Positions 51,617 through 60,532 of a DNA stretch of 64,000 nt are shown here, piece by piece (within the stretch, counting starts at the first letter, position 1; every line of letters starts with the position of its first letter). The notes below the pieces were generated by a model. The model worked only from the letters and a program-made list of their open reading frames with translations. It did not search any database and had not been told where the DNA came from. Origin of the DNA: Eubacterium limosum (GTDB lineage: Bacteria > Bacillota > Clostridia > Eubacteriales > Eubacteriaceae); assembly GCF_000807675.2 (NCBI RefSeq), contig NZ_CP019962.1:248001-312000 (forward strand). Reading direction: 5' to 3'. The translations under genes and the position numbers were made by a program.

Positions 51617-53098
51617 CTATTTTCCAGCCTTCAGCCGTCTCACGGCTTCCTCAGCGGTTTCCCATTCGTTATAATACAGGTTTTCATCCTTCATGGTCTC
51701 CTGTTTTTCGTGGCCCTTTCCGGCCAGTACCAACACATCGCCCGCTTTTGGCAGGGTAGCGGCATAGTAGATGGCGTCCCAGCGACGCAGCACCGTCTCG
51801 TAGGCATCGGTTTTTTCCGCCACAGCTGCAGCCACGGTATCGATAATGGACTGTGGGTCCTCACTGGCCGGGTTGTCTGAGGTCACGATGATATGGTCGG
51901 CAAACTCGCCGGCGATCCGGCCCATGATGGGGCGTTTTTCCTTATCGCGGTCCCCGTTACAGCCAAAGACCAGATAAACCTTGCCGTCGTACATGGTCTT
52001 CACAGATTTTAACAGGCGTTCCAGAGAGTCCGGTGAGTGGGCATAATCGATGATGATGTCAAATTCAGTGTCCAGATCCAGACGCTCCATCCGGCCCTCT
52101 ACGCCGCTCATGGAAGCCAGGGCTTCCTTGATAACTTCGATGGAAATCCCCTCCAGCAATGCGTTGATAATGGCGGCCATACTGTTGTAGACCATGACCT
52201 CGCCGGGGATGGAAAGGAAAATTTCTTCCTCGCCATCCTTGGTCACCAGCGTGTAGCGGGTGCCCTCGATGCTGTATTTCATATCTCTGGCATAAAAATC
52301 ACATTCCGGATTCAGCCCGTAGGAGTATACGGCAACGCCTTTCTTTTCTGCAAAACGGTCGTACAGCTTCTTACCCCACGCATCGTCGCAGTTGATGATG
52401 TTGGCCTTGGAGGTATAGGTAAACAGCTTGGCCTTGGCTTCAAAATAATTTTCAAAGGTTTTGTGATAATCCAGATGGTCCTGGGTCAGGTTGGAGAAAA
52501 TGCCGTAGTCAAAGGCCACGCCGTTGACGCGGTCAAGATCCAGCGCGTGAGAGGAAACCTCCATCACCAGGTTCTGACAGCCAGCTTCCACCATTTCCGA
52601 AATGATCTCCTGTACCTCCAGCGAATCTGGGGTGGTACGTCCGGCGTTGTCGATGATTTTATCCCCAATCTGGTTATTGATGGTGCCGATCAGGCCGCAT
52701 TTGCGTCCATCCTTTTGAAAAATGCTCTTGAGCATATGGGTGATCGTCGTCTTTCCATTGGTGCCGGTCACGCCGGTAATGGAGAGCTCTCTAGACGGAT
52801 GGCCGTAAAAACGGCTGGACATGGTGCCCAGCATGTGGCGGGCGTTTTTTACCTTGACATACATGATGCCATCCTGGTATTCGTCCAGATCGTGTTCATA
52901 GATTACCAGAATTGCGCCCCGGATGATGGCGTCGCCAATATATTTGTGTCCGTCTGTTTTCAGTCCCTTGATGGCCACAAACATGCTGTTCGGGATCACC
53001 TTCTGGGAGTTATAGGCAATATGTTCAATATCGATCTCGGGATTGTTATTCCGTACTTCTACAATCTCCGGATCTTCCAAAATACGATTTAGTTTCAT
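51617..53098 (-). CDS. murE: UDP-MurNAc-tripeptide synthetase, non-DAP type
   Basis: MurE adds the third residue of the peptidoglycan stem peptide in the cytoplasm with ATP. The 493-residue ligase has GVTGTNGKTTITHML (about residue 110), TTPDSLE, MEVSSHALDLDRV and FGCNGDRDKEKRPIMG. The specificity loop reads D408-N-P-A-S-E-D-P where meso-DAP enzymes have DNPR; the arginine that holds the DAP carboxylate is missing. This fits relatives such as E. limosum, whose group B wall is reported to lack DAP (with L-serine at position 3). Start at the ATG at 53098 behind GAGG. The gene stands outside any dcw cluster. Confidence 0.9.
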   Translation of the reverse strand: MKLNRILEDPEIVEVRNNNPEIDIEHIAYNSQKVIPNSMFVAIKGLKTDGHKYIGDAIIRGAILVIYEHDLDEYQDGIMYVKVKNARHMLGTMSSRFYGHPSRELSITGVTGTNGKTTITHMLKSIFQKDGRKCGLIGTINNQIGDKIIDNAGRTTPDSLEVQEIISEMVEAGCQNLVMEVSSHALDLDRVNGVAFDYGIFSNLTQDHLDYHKTFENYFEAKAKLFTYTSKANIINCDDAWGKKLYDRFAEKKGVAVYSYGLNPECDFYARDMKYSIEGTRYTLVTKDGEEEIFLSIPGEVMVYNSMAAIINALLEGISIEVIKEALASMSGVEGRMERLDLDTEFDIIIDYAHSPDSLERLLKSVKTMYDGKVYLVFGCNGDRDKEKRPIMGRIAGEFADHIIVTSDNPASEDPQSIIDTVAAAVAEKTDAYETVLRRWDAIYYAATLPKAGDVLVLAGKGHEKQETMKDENLYYNEWETAEEAVRRLKAGK

Positions 53099-53241
53099 GG
53101 GTACCTCGATCAATTTGTTCTCTTTTTCGATTAACTTATTAATTATACAGTTCTTCTATGGAATTGTCCAGAAAAAGGCCATTTTGATACAAAAATAATA
53201 CACTTAAGTTACATTTCCGCTTTTTTCTGACACTGCCTACA

Positions 53242-53270
53242 CTGACCTTTTTTCGCGGATATGTTATAAT
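53242..53270 (+). promoter_or_regulatory. Promoter of the histidine phosphatase gene
   Basis: CTGACC (53242-53247) and TATAAT (53265-53270) have a 17-base spacer, with TGT before the -10 box. Confidence 0.6.
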
Positions 53271-53304
53271 AAACAGTGACAAAACAACAACGAGGTGAAC
53301 AAAA

Positions 53305-53979
53305 TTGACAACCCTTTATCTGATTCGTCACGGCACCACCGACGCCAACGCCAATGGTATTTTTCAGGGCGTTCTGGACCTTCCCCTGAACGATCTTGGC
53401 CTGAAACAGGCCCAGGCACTTGGCGAACGCTTTAAAGACATTGACGTCGATGTTTTATACTGTACACCCCTGCAGCGCACCCGCCAGACCGCCGAAGGCC
53501 TCCGGGGCGAAAAGGATCTCCAAATTCTGGTGGAGCCAGGGATCGTGGAGGTGGACGGCGGTCTCATGGAGGCCAAGAAGATTTCCGTCATCGACGAGGC
53601 GTTCCCCGGACTCATGGAAACCTTCAAAACCGATCTTCCCAACTTTCAGGCGCCCGGAGGCGAGAGTACCCGCGACGTTTACAACCGGGTTACCAGCGCA
53701 CTCACACGCATTGTGGCTGAAAACACCGGTAAAACCATCGCCTGTATTTCCCACGGTTTTGCTATTCAAACCTTTCTATGGTACGCAAAAGGCCTGCCTT
53801 TCGAGGAAATGCAGCAGGAAATCCTGCGCAACACCGCGGTGTGCAAGTTTATCTTTGACACTTCGGGTGGGCTCCAGATCGAGTACATTAACGATGACCG
53901 CCATTTGAGCGATGATCTGAAATGTGAACAGCCGCCCGAATTTCGGGTAAAAAAACAAAAAGCTGAGGGTAGGGCGTAA
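53305..53979 (+). CDS. Histidine phosphatase family protein (phosphoglycerate mutase-like)
   Basis: The 224-residue protein has the catalytic RHG in LIRHGTTDANANGIFQG (about residues 6-22), YCTPLQRTRQTAEGL and the second histidine in IACISHGFAIQTFL. The length suits a cobC/GpmB-type phosphatase and not the glycolytic mutase, for which the substrate-loop residues are not obvious. It starts at TTG (53305) behind GAGGTG. Its C-terminal tail is highly basic and charged (VKKQKAEGRA). Confidence 0.87.
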   Translation: MTTLYLIRHGTTDANANGIFQGVLDLPLNDLGLKQAQALGERFKDIDVDVLYCTPLQRTRQTAEGLRGEKDLQILVEPGIVEVDGGLMEAKKISVIDEAFPGLMETFKTDLPNFQAPGGESTRDVYNRVTSALTRIVAENTGKTIACISHGFAIQTFLWYAKGLPFEEMQQEILRNTAVCKFIFDTSGGLQIEYINDDRHLSDDLKCEQPPEFRVKKQKAEGRA

Positions 53980-54006
53980 AGCGCTCTTTACCTTCAGCTT
54001 TCTTTA
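53966..54006. terminator. Terminator of the GCTGAGGG family, copy 1
   Basis: AAAGCTGAGGGTA pairs with TACCTTCAGCTTT (with G-U pairs) between the convergent phosphatase and adhesin genes; the 5' arm overlaps the phosphatase stop codon region. A related hairpin lies at 59026-59075. Confidence 0.75.
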
Positions 54007-54014
54007 TTTACTGC

Positions 54015-57000
54015 TTATCGGTCTGTTTTTCTTTTTATCACAAACGCAGCTGCTCCGACGAGAACTGCCAGCACCGCGAATACACCTGCGGTGCCGCTGC
54101 CATCCAGTCCGGTATTAGGTGATAATCCTGAGGGGCTGGAGCCACGGCCAGCGGGTGTCTTAACATGGTACTGGACACGTTCCTTTTTATTGACTGCTTT
54201 AATCTGCACAGTCTGAGGTTCACCCTGAGCCTTTGCTGCAATTTCAAAGACAGCCGGAGTCGTATCGATCTCATAACCCTGAGGCGCTTTTGTCTCAATG
54301 ACTTTATACTGTCCTGGCGCGAGTCCCGTCACATGGATGTATCCCTGTTCATCGGTTGTCAGCTGATCTCTGATGACGCTGCCGCCCTGGTCGATAATCT
54401 TAAAGGCTGCTCCCGCCAGCGGCTTTCCACTTTCATCAGTTTTAAAGATTTCCAGCCGTCCGGTATAATCTGTCAGGGTACCCAGATCCAAAGTCTGCAC
54501 TTTTCCTTCGGCCACTTCAGGAATTTCAAACGAGATCCCCTGTGTATTGACCAGGTAGCCCTCAGGCGCTTCGATTTCCAAAAGGGTGTAGTGTCCTGGG
54601 GCGAGACCCGCATACTGGACTTTTCCGTCTTTTCCAGAGGTAATGTCAGCCACTGCCTTATTCTGCTCATCGGTCTTTATGATCCGGAATTTTGCGCCCT
54701 CCAGTCCACGGCCCGCTTCGTCCTTTTTGACGAGTTCAATGCCGCCCTGATAGTTCACAAACTGTCCCAGTTCCAGGACTTCAGGCCTGCCTGCCGCGCT
54801 GGCATCAATGGTAAAGGCGATGGGTTCGGTATTGAGAATATAACCGTCCTGTGCCTTTATTTCTGTCAGCTCGTATTGTCCTGGCGCCAGACCGCTGTAA
54901 ACAATTTTTCCGTCTTTGTCCGATAAAAGCGTTGTGATCAGCCTGTTTTGCTCATCAAGCTTCCGGAGTTCAAACTGAACCCCATCAAGACTTCTGCCGG
55001 CTTCATTTTCTTTGATCAAAGAAATGCTTCCCTGATAATTGATGAATGTGCCCAGATTTAAGACCTGCGGCCTGCCTTCAGCACTGGTTTCAATATTGAA
55101 AGCGATGGGCTCGGTGTTGAGGATATAGCCTTCCAGGGCTTCAACCTCAACCAGTTCGTAGCTGCCCGGCGCTAATCCCCCGTAATGAATTTTCCCATCC
55201 TTATCCGACGTGATTGCAGCGATGAGTTTATTCTCCTCATCGGTTTTTCGAAGTTCAAATTTCGCACCGGACAGAGGTTCTCCAGCTTCATTTTGCTTGG
55301 TCAGCTCGATGCTGCCCTGATAATTTTGAACCGGATTCAGTACAAGCGGCAGCACTTTTCCATCCTCATTTTTGCTGAGTGTGAAAAGAACCGGCACACG
55401 ATTCAGAATATAGCCCTCCGGCGCTTTCGTCTCGGTAATACGGTAGTCGCCTTCGGCCAGGCCTTCAATCACCAGAGAGCCATCCTGTCCGGATACCAGC
55501 GCTTCATCCTGACGAACCGGCATCCAGGTGCCGTTCTGGTTGATCTCAAGACTGAACACCGCGCCGGCAAGATTGTTTCCTGCTCCGTCCTGCTTAACCA
55601 GGGTTACTTTTGTCGGGTCATTTTCGAGAATGACAACATTGTCAGCTGCCGTGGTTTCTGCATTGACGGTGATGGTCTTTCCGTTGAGCAGCTCGTCGGA
55701 TACAGTGTGTCCCTCTGGCGCCTCTACTTCCTTAAGAACATAACTGCCGTACACCAGCCCCGTAAACTGGATGCGGCCGTTCTGATCGCTGACTACCGGA
55801 CTTCCCAGCTTAACGCCGTTTTTGTCGTAAAGCTGAAAGATGCCGCCTGCCAGGCCCTTATGGGTGGTGCTGCTGTCCTTTTCCAGTGTGATACTGCCCT
55901 TCTTTCCAATGACTGTTCCGCCACTGTCGTTGACATTGACAGCCAGCTCTTCATCGTCGTTGCCCTCGATGACCTGTTCATTGTTGCCTTTGATGGTAAC
56001 ATTATTTGAAACCTTGTTGTTTCCGCCTTCTTCCAGCAACACCTTGGTGCGGTAGGTCATAATATAGGCCCGGTCGATATTGTTCAGCATGCTGACCGTC
56101 AGCTCATATTTGCCGGTTTCGGGATTGATGGCATAGTCGGCATGGTAGTCGACCCCCTCGGTCAACACCACGTTGGTATCGAGTGTAAGGTTTCCCTTTT
56201 CATCGACCTGTGTTCCGTAGATGGTTAGTGAATCCATATCCACCAGCTGATTATCCGAGGGCTTATCCACAATCACAACATCCGCTAAATCGGATTGACT
56301 TGGGTTGACTGTAATGTGCCAGTGCACATAGCCATCATCGTCCTGCTTGCCAGATTTTACTGCCAGCTTTCCGCCATTGTTGACGGAGACTGTCCCGGTG
56401 AGGGTGTGCGTATATTTTCCGTTGGTAAAGTTCGCGGTGTTTTTATAGGTTTCGCTCTCCTTGATCACCTGTCCCTCCAGGCTGGTCTGAAACTCGACAA
56501 TGGCTTTTCCAGTGGCCTGGTCTGGGAAACGCACGGTCAGGACGTTATTGTTCTGGGCCGGTTCTATAATGGTGACAAGCTTATACTCTTCTGCGGAGAT
56601 CTCCGCGCCCTTTACCGGTTTTCCGTTTGCGTCGATGTTAAACCGGTAAATCTTGACCGAACCAGGCACAAAGACCTGATTGCCGGTGATGGGATCGTTG
56701 ATTTCAGCCGTGGGGTTTACCTCAAAGTTATTGTAATTGACGCCAACACTCCAGGTGATTCTTTTATTGACGGCATTGTAGCTGCCAGATTTAAAGCCGT
56801 TGTACTGAGCGTTTTCATCTGGCTTATACTCTGCATGGTCCTTGCTGCTGTGGCTGTTGCCCTGCTCATCGGTCCAGTTAGATACCGCATCATTATTAAA
56901 AATGATGTTGTGGTCCGGGAAAAGGTCATAGGAAGGATAATAATCCGTCTGATATGTTATTATAAGGCTGTCGCTCGTGGGGTCATAGCTTCCAATCAGT

Positions 57001-57593
57001 GTGATAACAAATTTGTTCGTGTTTTTGTCATAGCTCAACGTATAATCCGTATCTCTTACGAGTGTCTTACCCGACTGAGTTTTGACCACAACGCTGCTCT
57101 CATCCAGGGTCAGCCCAATCCCCAGCGTATCGGTCAGTGACCATTTATGCATGGTGTACTGGTTTTTATTGACATTGATGGACCAGCTGATGCGTTTATT
57201 TTCCTCATCGGCTTTCACCATTTTCTTGACAACACCCTGCTGCTTGGCCGAACCCTTTGAGCCGGATGTCTGACCAGTACCGATTTCGACGTCGTTGCTG
57301 TAAGTTCCGTTTTCGTCAAGAATGCCGGACACCTGTGTTTTGTAGGTCATTTGCACAGCATAATCCACATCGTTTAAAAATACGACTTTAAAACCATCGG
57401 CGGTCTTTTCGAGCGTGTAGTCCTGCCCTTCCACCAGCATGCCTGCCGTGGCCGTACTGCCGTCCGCATTAAAGACGATCTTGTTTAGCACTAGGCTGCC
57501 GTCGACATAGGCCATACCGTCTCCAAGCTTATCAGTGACCATTGCATGGTTCTGGGGGATTTTGGTTTCATTATAATTGTACTTAATTTCCAA
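54015..57593 (-). CDS. Adhesin 3' part: collagen-binding-type domains, six Cna_B repeats, SPNTG anchor
   Basis: This 1192-residue frame has no signal peptide or ribosome site of its own, so it is the downstream part of the frameshifted adhesin. Residues 1 to about 560 are several SpaA/collagen-binding-like beta domains (repeated RISWSINVNKNQYTMHKWSL- and RITWSVGVNYNNFEV-like strands). From about 570 six Cna_B domains follow (YQGSIELTKQ, LAPGSYELVEVEA, GYILNTEP). Such domains often form isopeptide bonds. The C-terminus SPNTG (1158-1162), hydrophobic helix and KRKTDR form a cell-wall sorting signal. It may be silent unless the reading frame is restored. Confidence 0.75.
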   Translation of the reverse strand: MEIKYNYNETKIPQNHAMVTDKLGDGMAYVDGSLVLNKIVFNADGSTATAGMLVEGQDYTLEKTADGFKVVFLNDVDYAVQMTYKTQVSGILDENGTYSNDVEIGTGQTSGSKGSAKQQGVVKKMVKADEENKRISWSINVNKNQYTMHKWSLTDTLGIGLTLDESSVVVKTQSGKTLVRDTDYTLSYDKNTNKFVITLIGSYDPTSDSLIITYQTDYYPSYDLFPDHNIIFNNDAVSNWTDEQGNSHSSKDHAEYKPDENAQYNGFKSGSYNAVNKRITWSVGVNYNNFEVNPTAEINDPITGNQVFVPGSVKIYRFNIDANGKPVKGAEISAEEYKLVTIIEPAQNNNVLTVRFPDQATGKAIVEFQTSLEGQVIKESETYKNTANFTNGKYTHTLTGTVSVNNGGKLAVKSGKQDDDGYVHWHITVNPSQSDLADVVIVDKPSDNQLVDMDSLTIYGTQVDEKGNLTLDTNVVLTEGVDYHADYAINPETGKYELTVSMLNNIDRAYIMTYRTKVLLEEGGNNKVSNNVTIKGNNEQVIEGNDDEELAVNVNDSGGTVIGKKGSITLEKDSSTTHKGLAGGIFQLYDKNGVKLGSPVVSDQNGRIQFTGLVYGSYVLKEVEAPEGHTVSDELLNGKTITVNAETTAADNVVILENDPTKVTLVKQDGAGNNLAGAVFSLEINQNGTWMPVRQDEALVSGQDGSLVIEGLAEGDYRITETKAPEGYILNRVPVLFTLSKNEDGKVLPLVLNPVQNYQGSIELTKQNEAGEPLSGAKFELRKTDEENKLIAAITSDKDGKIHYGGLAPGSYELVEVEALEGYILNTEPIAFNIETSAEGRPQVLNLGTFINYQGSISLIKENEAGRSLDGVQFELRKLDEQNRLITTLLSDKDGKIVYSGLAPGQYELTEIKAQDGYILNTEPIAFTIDASAAGRPEVLELGQFVNYQGGIELVKKDEAGRGLEGAKFRIIKTDEQNKAVADITSGKDGKVQYAGLAPGHYTLLEIEAPEGYLVNTQGISFEIPEVAEGKVQTLDLGTLTDYTGRLEIFKTDESGKPLAGAAFKIIDQGGSVIRDQLTTDEQGYIHVTGLAPGQYKVIETKAPQGYEIDTTPAVFEIAAKAQGEPQTVQIKAVNKKERVQYHVKTPAGRGSSPSGLSPNTGLDGSGTAGVFAVLAVLVGAAAFVIKRKTDR
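54190..55340 (-). repeat. Four tandem Cna_B coding repeats
   Basis: Units beginning near 55330, 55045, 54760 and 54478 (reading leftward) recur every 280-285 bases, each coding for a Y(Q/T)G(S/G/R)-opening Cna_B domain. They are protein-domain repeats and the most likely part of the gene to vary in copy number. Confidence 0.75.
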
Positions 57594-58882
57594 CTGAATA
57601 TCTGGTTGGCCGCATCGTAACCCGTGCTTTTTTTCTCAAGAATTTTTCCATATTTTGCATCAACGGTTGAACTGGTGGTGATATCCTTCAGATCGTCTGC
57701 GCTCAGGGTCGCGTTGTTAGTAAATTTAACCGTGCCGCCATTCTGGGGCTTTACACTTTCATTGATTGCGGTTTCGTATACAATCCGGTAAGCCGAATTA
57801 ATGGGATTTTTAAAGCTGACATTGCCGTTTTCATCGACTGTGTACTCCGATGGATCGACAGGTGTGGGATTGACCGATGTGACATTGCCGTCGAGGTCCA
57901 CCGCTACTGGATAAACCTTGACACTTTCCAGGCTCAGGCCTGGCGGCAGCGTATCTTTTACGACAACGCCGCCGATACTATCGAGACTTTTGTTGATATC
58001 CACATTCCATGTTATTTTTTCCGGGTTCATTGCACGGTCAAACTGTCCATTTTTTTCAATGGCGCTCTGCGCTTTGGGCTTAATGGTCACCACCTGCTCC
58101 GGAATATTCTCTTCGTTCGGAAATTTAATGATGGTGTCCCCAGGTCCGTTGATTTTGTTTTTGTCAAAGCTCCCGCTGAAGTTAAGACTCCCACTGATAT
58201 CGGAGCTTTTGGTAACCTCATCGGTAAAAGTAAGGGTGACCACCCCATCCTTACCCACCAGAGCCTGGCCGTATTTCACGCCATTTTCATCGATCAGATC
58301 GATGGTGGTGTTATTTTCAATGATGATATTTTCGGGAAGTTCAAAGCTGTAATAGTCGCCGCCCTGCATCTGATCCCGGACATCCTCTGGAATGGCAAAG
58401 CCAATGTCAAATCTTACTTTATCGTCCACGGTTGGCGTTGTAACTTCCTTGCCGTCCTTATCATAATACTTGATCTGTACACCGGTCAGAATAGAGCTCT
58501 GTTCATCTGAGTAGCCCAGCTCCTTAAAAATTTCCTTGATATCCCTCGGTGTCTCCGCCTTTGCTGTGGGTGTTGCTGGAGTTGGGGCTGCTGCTGGCTG
58601 TTCTGCTGTAGGAACCGGTGCTTCTGCTGCTTCAGGAATTTTAGACGCTTTGTCTTCAGGCGTCTGAGCCGACGGCAGAGCCTCCGGTGTCTGGGGCTCC
58701 TCAGCTGTATCTGATGTTGTCTCGTCAGCCTGTGTTTTGGATGATTTTTCCGGCTGCTGAGCGTCTGTTGCCTCTTGCGGATCTGAATGGACAGTATCCG
58801 CAGCTTCAGCCATAACCGCCTGAGGCAGCGAAAACTGTAAAACCATGATTAGTGAAATCAGTATACTTGCTAATTTTTTCAT
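57491..58882 (-). CDS. Adhesin 5' part: signal peptide, linker and ligand-binding head
   Basis: The 463-residue frame starts MKKLASILISLIMVLQFSLP (signal peptide to about residue 26), behind AGGAAGG. A Pro/Ala/Thr/Glu-rich linker (about 30-110) leads into a bacterial-adhesion head with YYSFELPENIIIENNTTIDL and YGQALVGKDGVVTLTFTDEV (about 185-235), which matches a short segment of the small surface protein at 8654. A second beta domain ends KKSTGYDAANQIFSWK, after which the frame departs into about 23 unrelated residues and stops. If translated alone it would give a secreted fragment without wall anchor. Confidence 0.78.
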   Translation of the reverse strand: MKKLASILISLIMVLQFSLPQAVMAEAADTVHSDPQEATDAQQPEKSSKTQADETTSDTAEEPQTPEALPSAQTPEDKASKIPEAAEAPVPTAEQPAAAPTPATPTAKAETPRDIKEIFKELGYSDEQSSILTGVQIKYYDKDGKEVTTPTVDDKVRFDIGFAIPEDVRDQMQGGDYYSFELPENIIIENNTTIDLIDENGVKYGQALVGKDGVVTLTFTDEVTKSSDISGSLNFSGSFDKNKINGPGDTIIKFPNEENIPEQVVTIKPKAQSAIEKNGQFDRAMNPEKITWNVDINKSLDSIGGVVVKDTLPPGLSLESVKVYPVAVDLDGNVTSVNPTPVDPSEYTVDENGNVSFKNPINSAYRIVYETAINESVKPQNGGTVKFTNNATLSADDLKDITTSSTVDAKYGKILEKKSTGYDAANQIFSWKLSTIIMKPKSPRTMQWSLISLETVWPMSTAA

Positions 58883-59025
58883 TATTAACCTTCCTGTATT
58901 GATTATTACTCTTATTGTATGTAACACATATTAATTAGAGTGATATATACCCAGAAAGTTTTAAGTCTTTATTTCGCTTAAAGCATTCTTAAATAAAAAC
59001 CATTCAAATCGAAAAATATTCATAA

Positions 59026-59075
59026 AAAAGCTGAGGGCAAGGCGCAACGCGCACCCTACTCTCAGCTTTCTTTTT
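59026..59075. terminator. Terminator of the GCTGAGGG family, copy 2
   Basis: AAAGCTGAGaGTAGGGtGCGC pairs with GCGC-TTGCCCTCAGCTTT on the minus strand and ends in TTTTTT. The 5' arm contains the TGA stop of the HAD gene. Confidence 0.75.
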
Positions 59076-59718
59076 TTAGTAGCCCAATCCCCTCGTCCAA
59101 GGTTTTTAGCTTAGCGTACAGCCGTTCTTCCGTGACACTGTCCGCCGGTACCTTATCTGGTACCATCACCGGCTTCATACCTGCCCGCCAGGCCGCCTCG
59201 ATCCCGGCTAAAGAGTCTTCAAAAACCATACAGCGTTCCGGCGCTGTCCCCAGCTTCCGGGCGGCCTTTAAATAAATATCTGGCGCGGGCTTGCCGTTCG
59301 TGATCTCGTCACCGCCCACGATCTGGTCGGTGAAATAGTGGCCGATCTCAGCGCGCTCCAGGTACATCTTGATCATCGGGCGCTGTGTGGAGGAGGCGAT
59401 GGTAAACAGGTAGCCCTGCTCTTTTAAAAAGTCCAGCAGCGTGATCAGCCCCGGCTTCAGTGGCACGCCGTTTTCCCGCACATAGTCCTCCATATAATCG
59501 AGGTGGAGCTTCATGGCTGCGCCGCAGTCAAAATCGTCCCCGAAGTGCTCCTTCCAGTAGGCATTCACCGCCACCGGATTCATACCGAACAGCTCAAAGA
59601 TCATGGCTTCTGTAATGGGGTAACCCAGAATTTCGCCTGCCTTTACCCAGCTGGGAATGGATATGGTCTCAGTATCAAACATCAGGCCGTCCATATCAAA
59701 AATGATTGCTTCTGTCAT
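59062..59718 (-). CDS. HAD-superfamily phosphatase (beta-phosphoglucomutase-like)
   Basis: The 218-residue protein has HAD motif I FDMDGLMFDTE (nucleophile Asp9), the helical cap domain (about residues 18-88), motif II IASSTQR, motif III lysine in NGKPAPDIYLKAA and motif IV VFEDSLAGIEAA. Members of this subfamily dephosphorylate or isomerise small phosphorylated sugars; the sequence does not choose between them. Its stop codon is built into a terminator stem. Confidence 0.88.
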   Translation of the reverse strand: MTEAIIFDMDGLMFDTETISIPSWVKAGEILGYPITEAMIFELFGMNPVAVNAYWKEHFGDDFDCGAAMKLHLDYMEDYVRENGVPLKPGLITLLDFLKEQGYLFTIASSTQRPMIKMYLERAEIGHYFTDQIVGGDEITNGKPAPDIYLKAARKLGTAPERCMVFEDSLAGIEAAWRAGMKPVMVPDKVPADSVTEERLYAKLKTLDEGIGLLKKES

Positions 59719-59864
59719 GCGTTTTCCCTTCTATTGTAAAATATCCTTCCAAACTCCTACATTATAACGTGAACCCACTGCCAATTCAATTACCTGAGCG
59801 CTTTTCCAGCCTTTAAACCGTTGCAGGTTTTTATTCCCAGCTCCTGTCCGCCCGGAATTTGTCC

Positions 59865-59893
59865 TTGCATTCAAATCTAAAAATTGATAAAAT
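59865..59893 (+). promoter_or_regulatory. Promoter of the DUF2798 leader
   Basis: TTGCAT (59865-59870) and TAAAAT (59888-59893) are 17 bases apart; transcription would start near 59900. Confidence 0.65.
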
Positions 59894-59903
59894 AGCTTTG
59901 ACA

Positions 59904-59948
59904 AAAAATGTCGTTTTACCAGTGTCGGACGGTAAAACGGCATTTTTT
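59904..59948 (+). terminator. Terminator-like hairpin in the DUF2798 leader
   Basis: AAAAATGTCGTTTTACC pairs with GGTAAAACGGCATTTTT over 17 positions (one G-U) and is followed by TTTG and TTTTT. It lies between the promoter and the ribosome site of the same gene, so it would end transcription after about 50 bases unless opened. Confidence 0.65.
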
Positions 59949-59982
59949 TGTTTTTAATCTCAATTTGAAAGAAGGATACATC

Positions 59983-60438
59983 ATGCCACAGACAAAGTAC
60001 GAAGAATTTGTTTTTACCCTCATGACCTCTGGCGTCATGATCTTTATCATGGGCGTCTATAACGTCGCCCTGAACACCGGAGGGCTTAGCGGAGCCGTCT
60101 TTCACCACGCGGTGTACGCCTTTCCCTTTGAATGGCTGGTCGGTTTTCTGCTGGCTTTTCTGATTGCCGGAAAAACTGCCAGATATTTTGCTTTTAAAAT
60201 CGTCCAGCCTGGCGACCGCCCCATTTTTATCATTCTGTGCATCCAGACCTTTACGGTCTGCACTATGGTACCGCTCATGAGTCTGTTCGGCACCATCAAG
60301 GCCAGCGGGTTCACCTCTGGGCTTTTATGCGCCTGGCTCCAGACCATTTTTCTAAACTTTATCATGGCCTACCCGCTTCAGATTTTTGTAGCCGGCCCTT
60401 TGTGCCGTCGGGTGTTCGGGGTATTGTTCCGGCGTTAG
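59983..60438 (+). CDS. DUF2798-family membrane protein
   Basis: The 151-residue protein has four predicted TM helices (about residues 10-32, 43-66, 81-103, 113-135) and the family pattern FVFTLMTSGVMIFIMGVYN with FPFEWLVGFLLAFLIAG. The function of the family is unknown. I start at the ATG at 59983 (GAAGGATACATC upstream); the open frame continues back into the leader hairpin, which is unlikely to be coding. Confidence 0.82.
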   Translation: MPQTKYEEFVFTLMTSGVMIFIMGVYNVALNTGGLSGAVFHHAVYAFPFEWLVGFLLAFLIAGKTARYFAFKIVQPGDRPIFIILCIQTFTVCTMVPLMSLFGTIKASGFTSGLLCAWLQTIFLNFIMAYPLQIFVAGPLCRRVFGVLFRR

Positions 60439-60532
60439 GTAAATTTTTTGATACTTCTCTTTACTTCGCCTAAAAAATGTGTATAATATATTTATAGAGA
60501 AAAACATACATTCGATTTGGAGGTGAACATTC

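Larger units (their letters stand above)
54015..58882 (-). pseudogene. Giant Cna_B/SpaA adhesin gene broken by one frameshift
   Basis: Two overlapping minus-strand frames (58882-57491 and 57593-54015) together encode one surface protein of about 1,620 residues: signal peptide, Pro/Thr/Glu linker, ligand-binding head, several collagen-binding-type beta domains, six Cna_B repeats and a sorting signal. At 57587-57589 the run reads AAA in the coding sense; one more A would restore FSWKIKYNYNE, which joins both halves without loss. So the gene has lost a single base from a short A run, or the base was missed in sequencing, or the run is a phase-variation site. Confidence 0.8.

Noticed and set aside
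54165-55340. Regular ~284-base repeats considered as a CRISPR-like array
   Set aside because: They are coding repeats for Cna_B domains in one open frame, with unit sequences diverged and no short conserved repeat with unique spacers.
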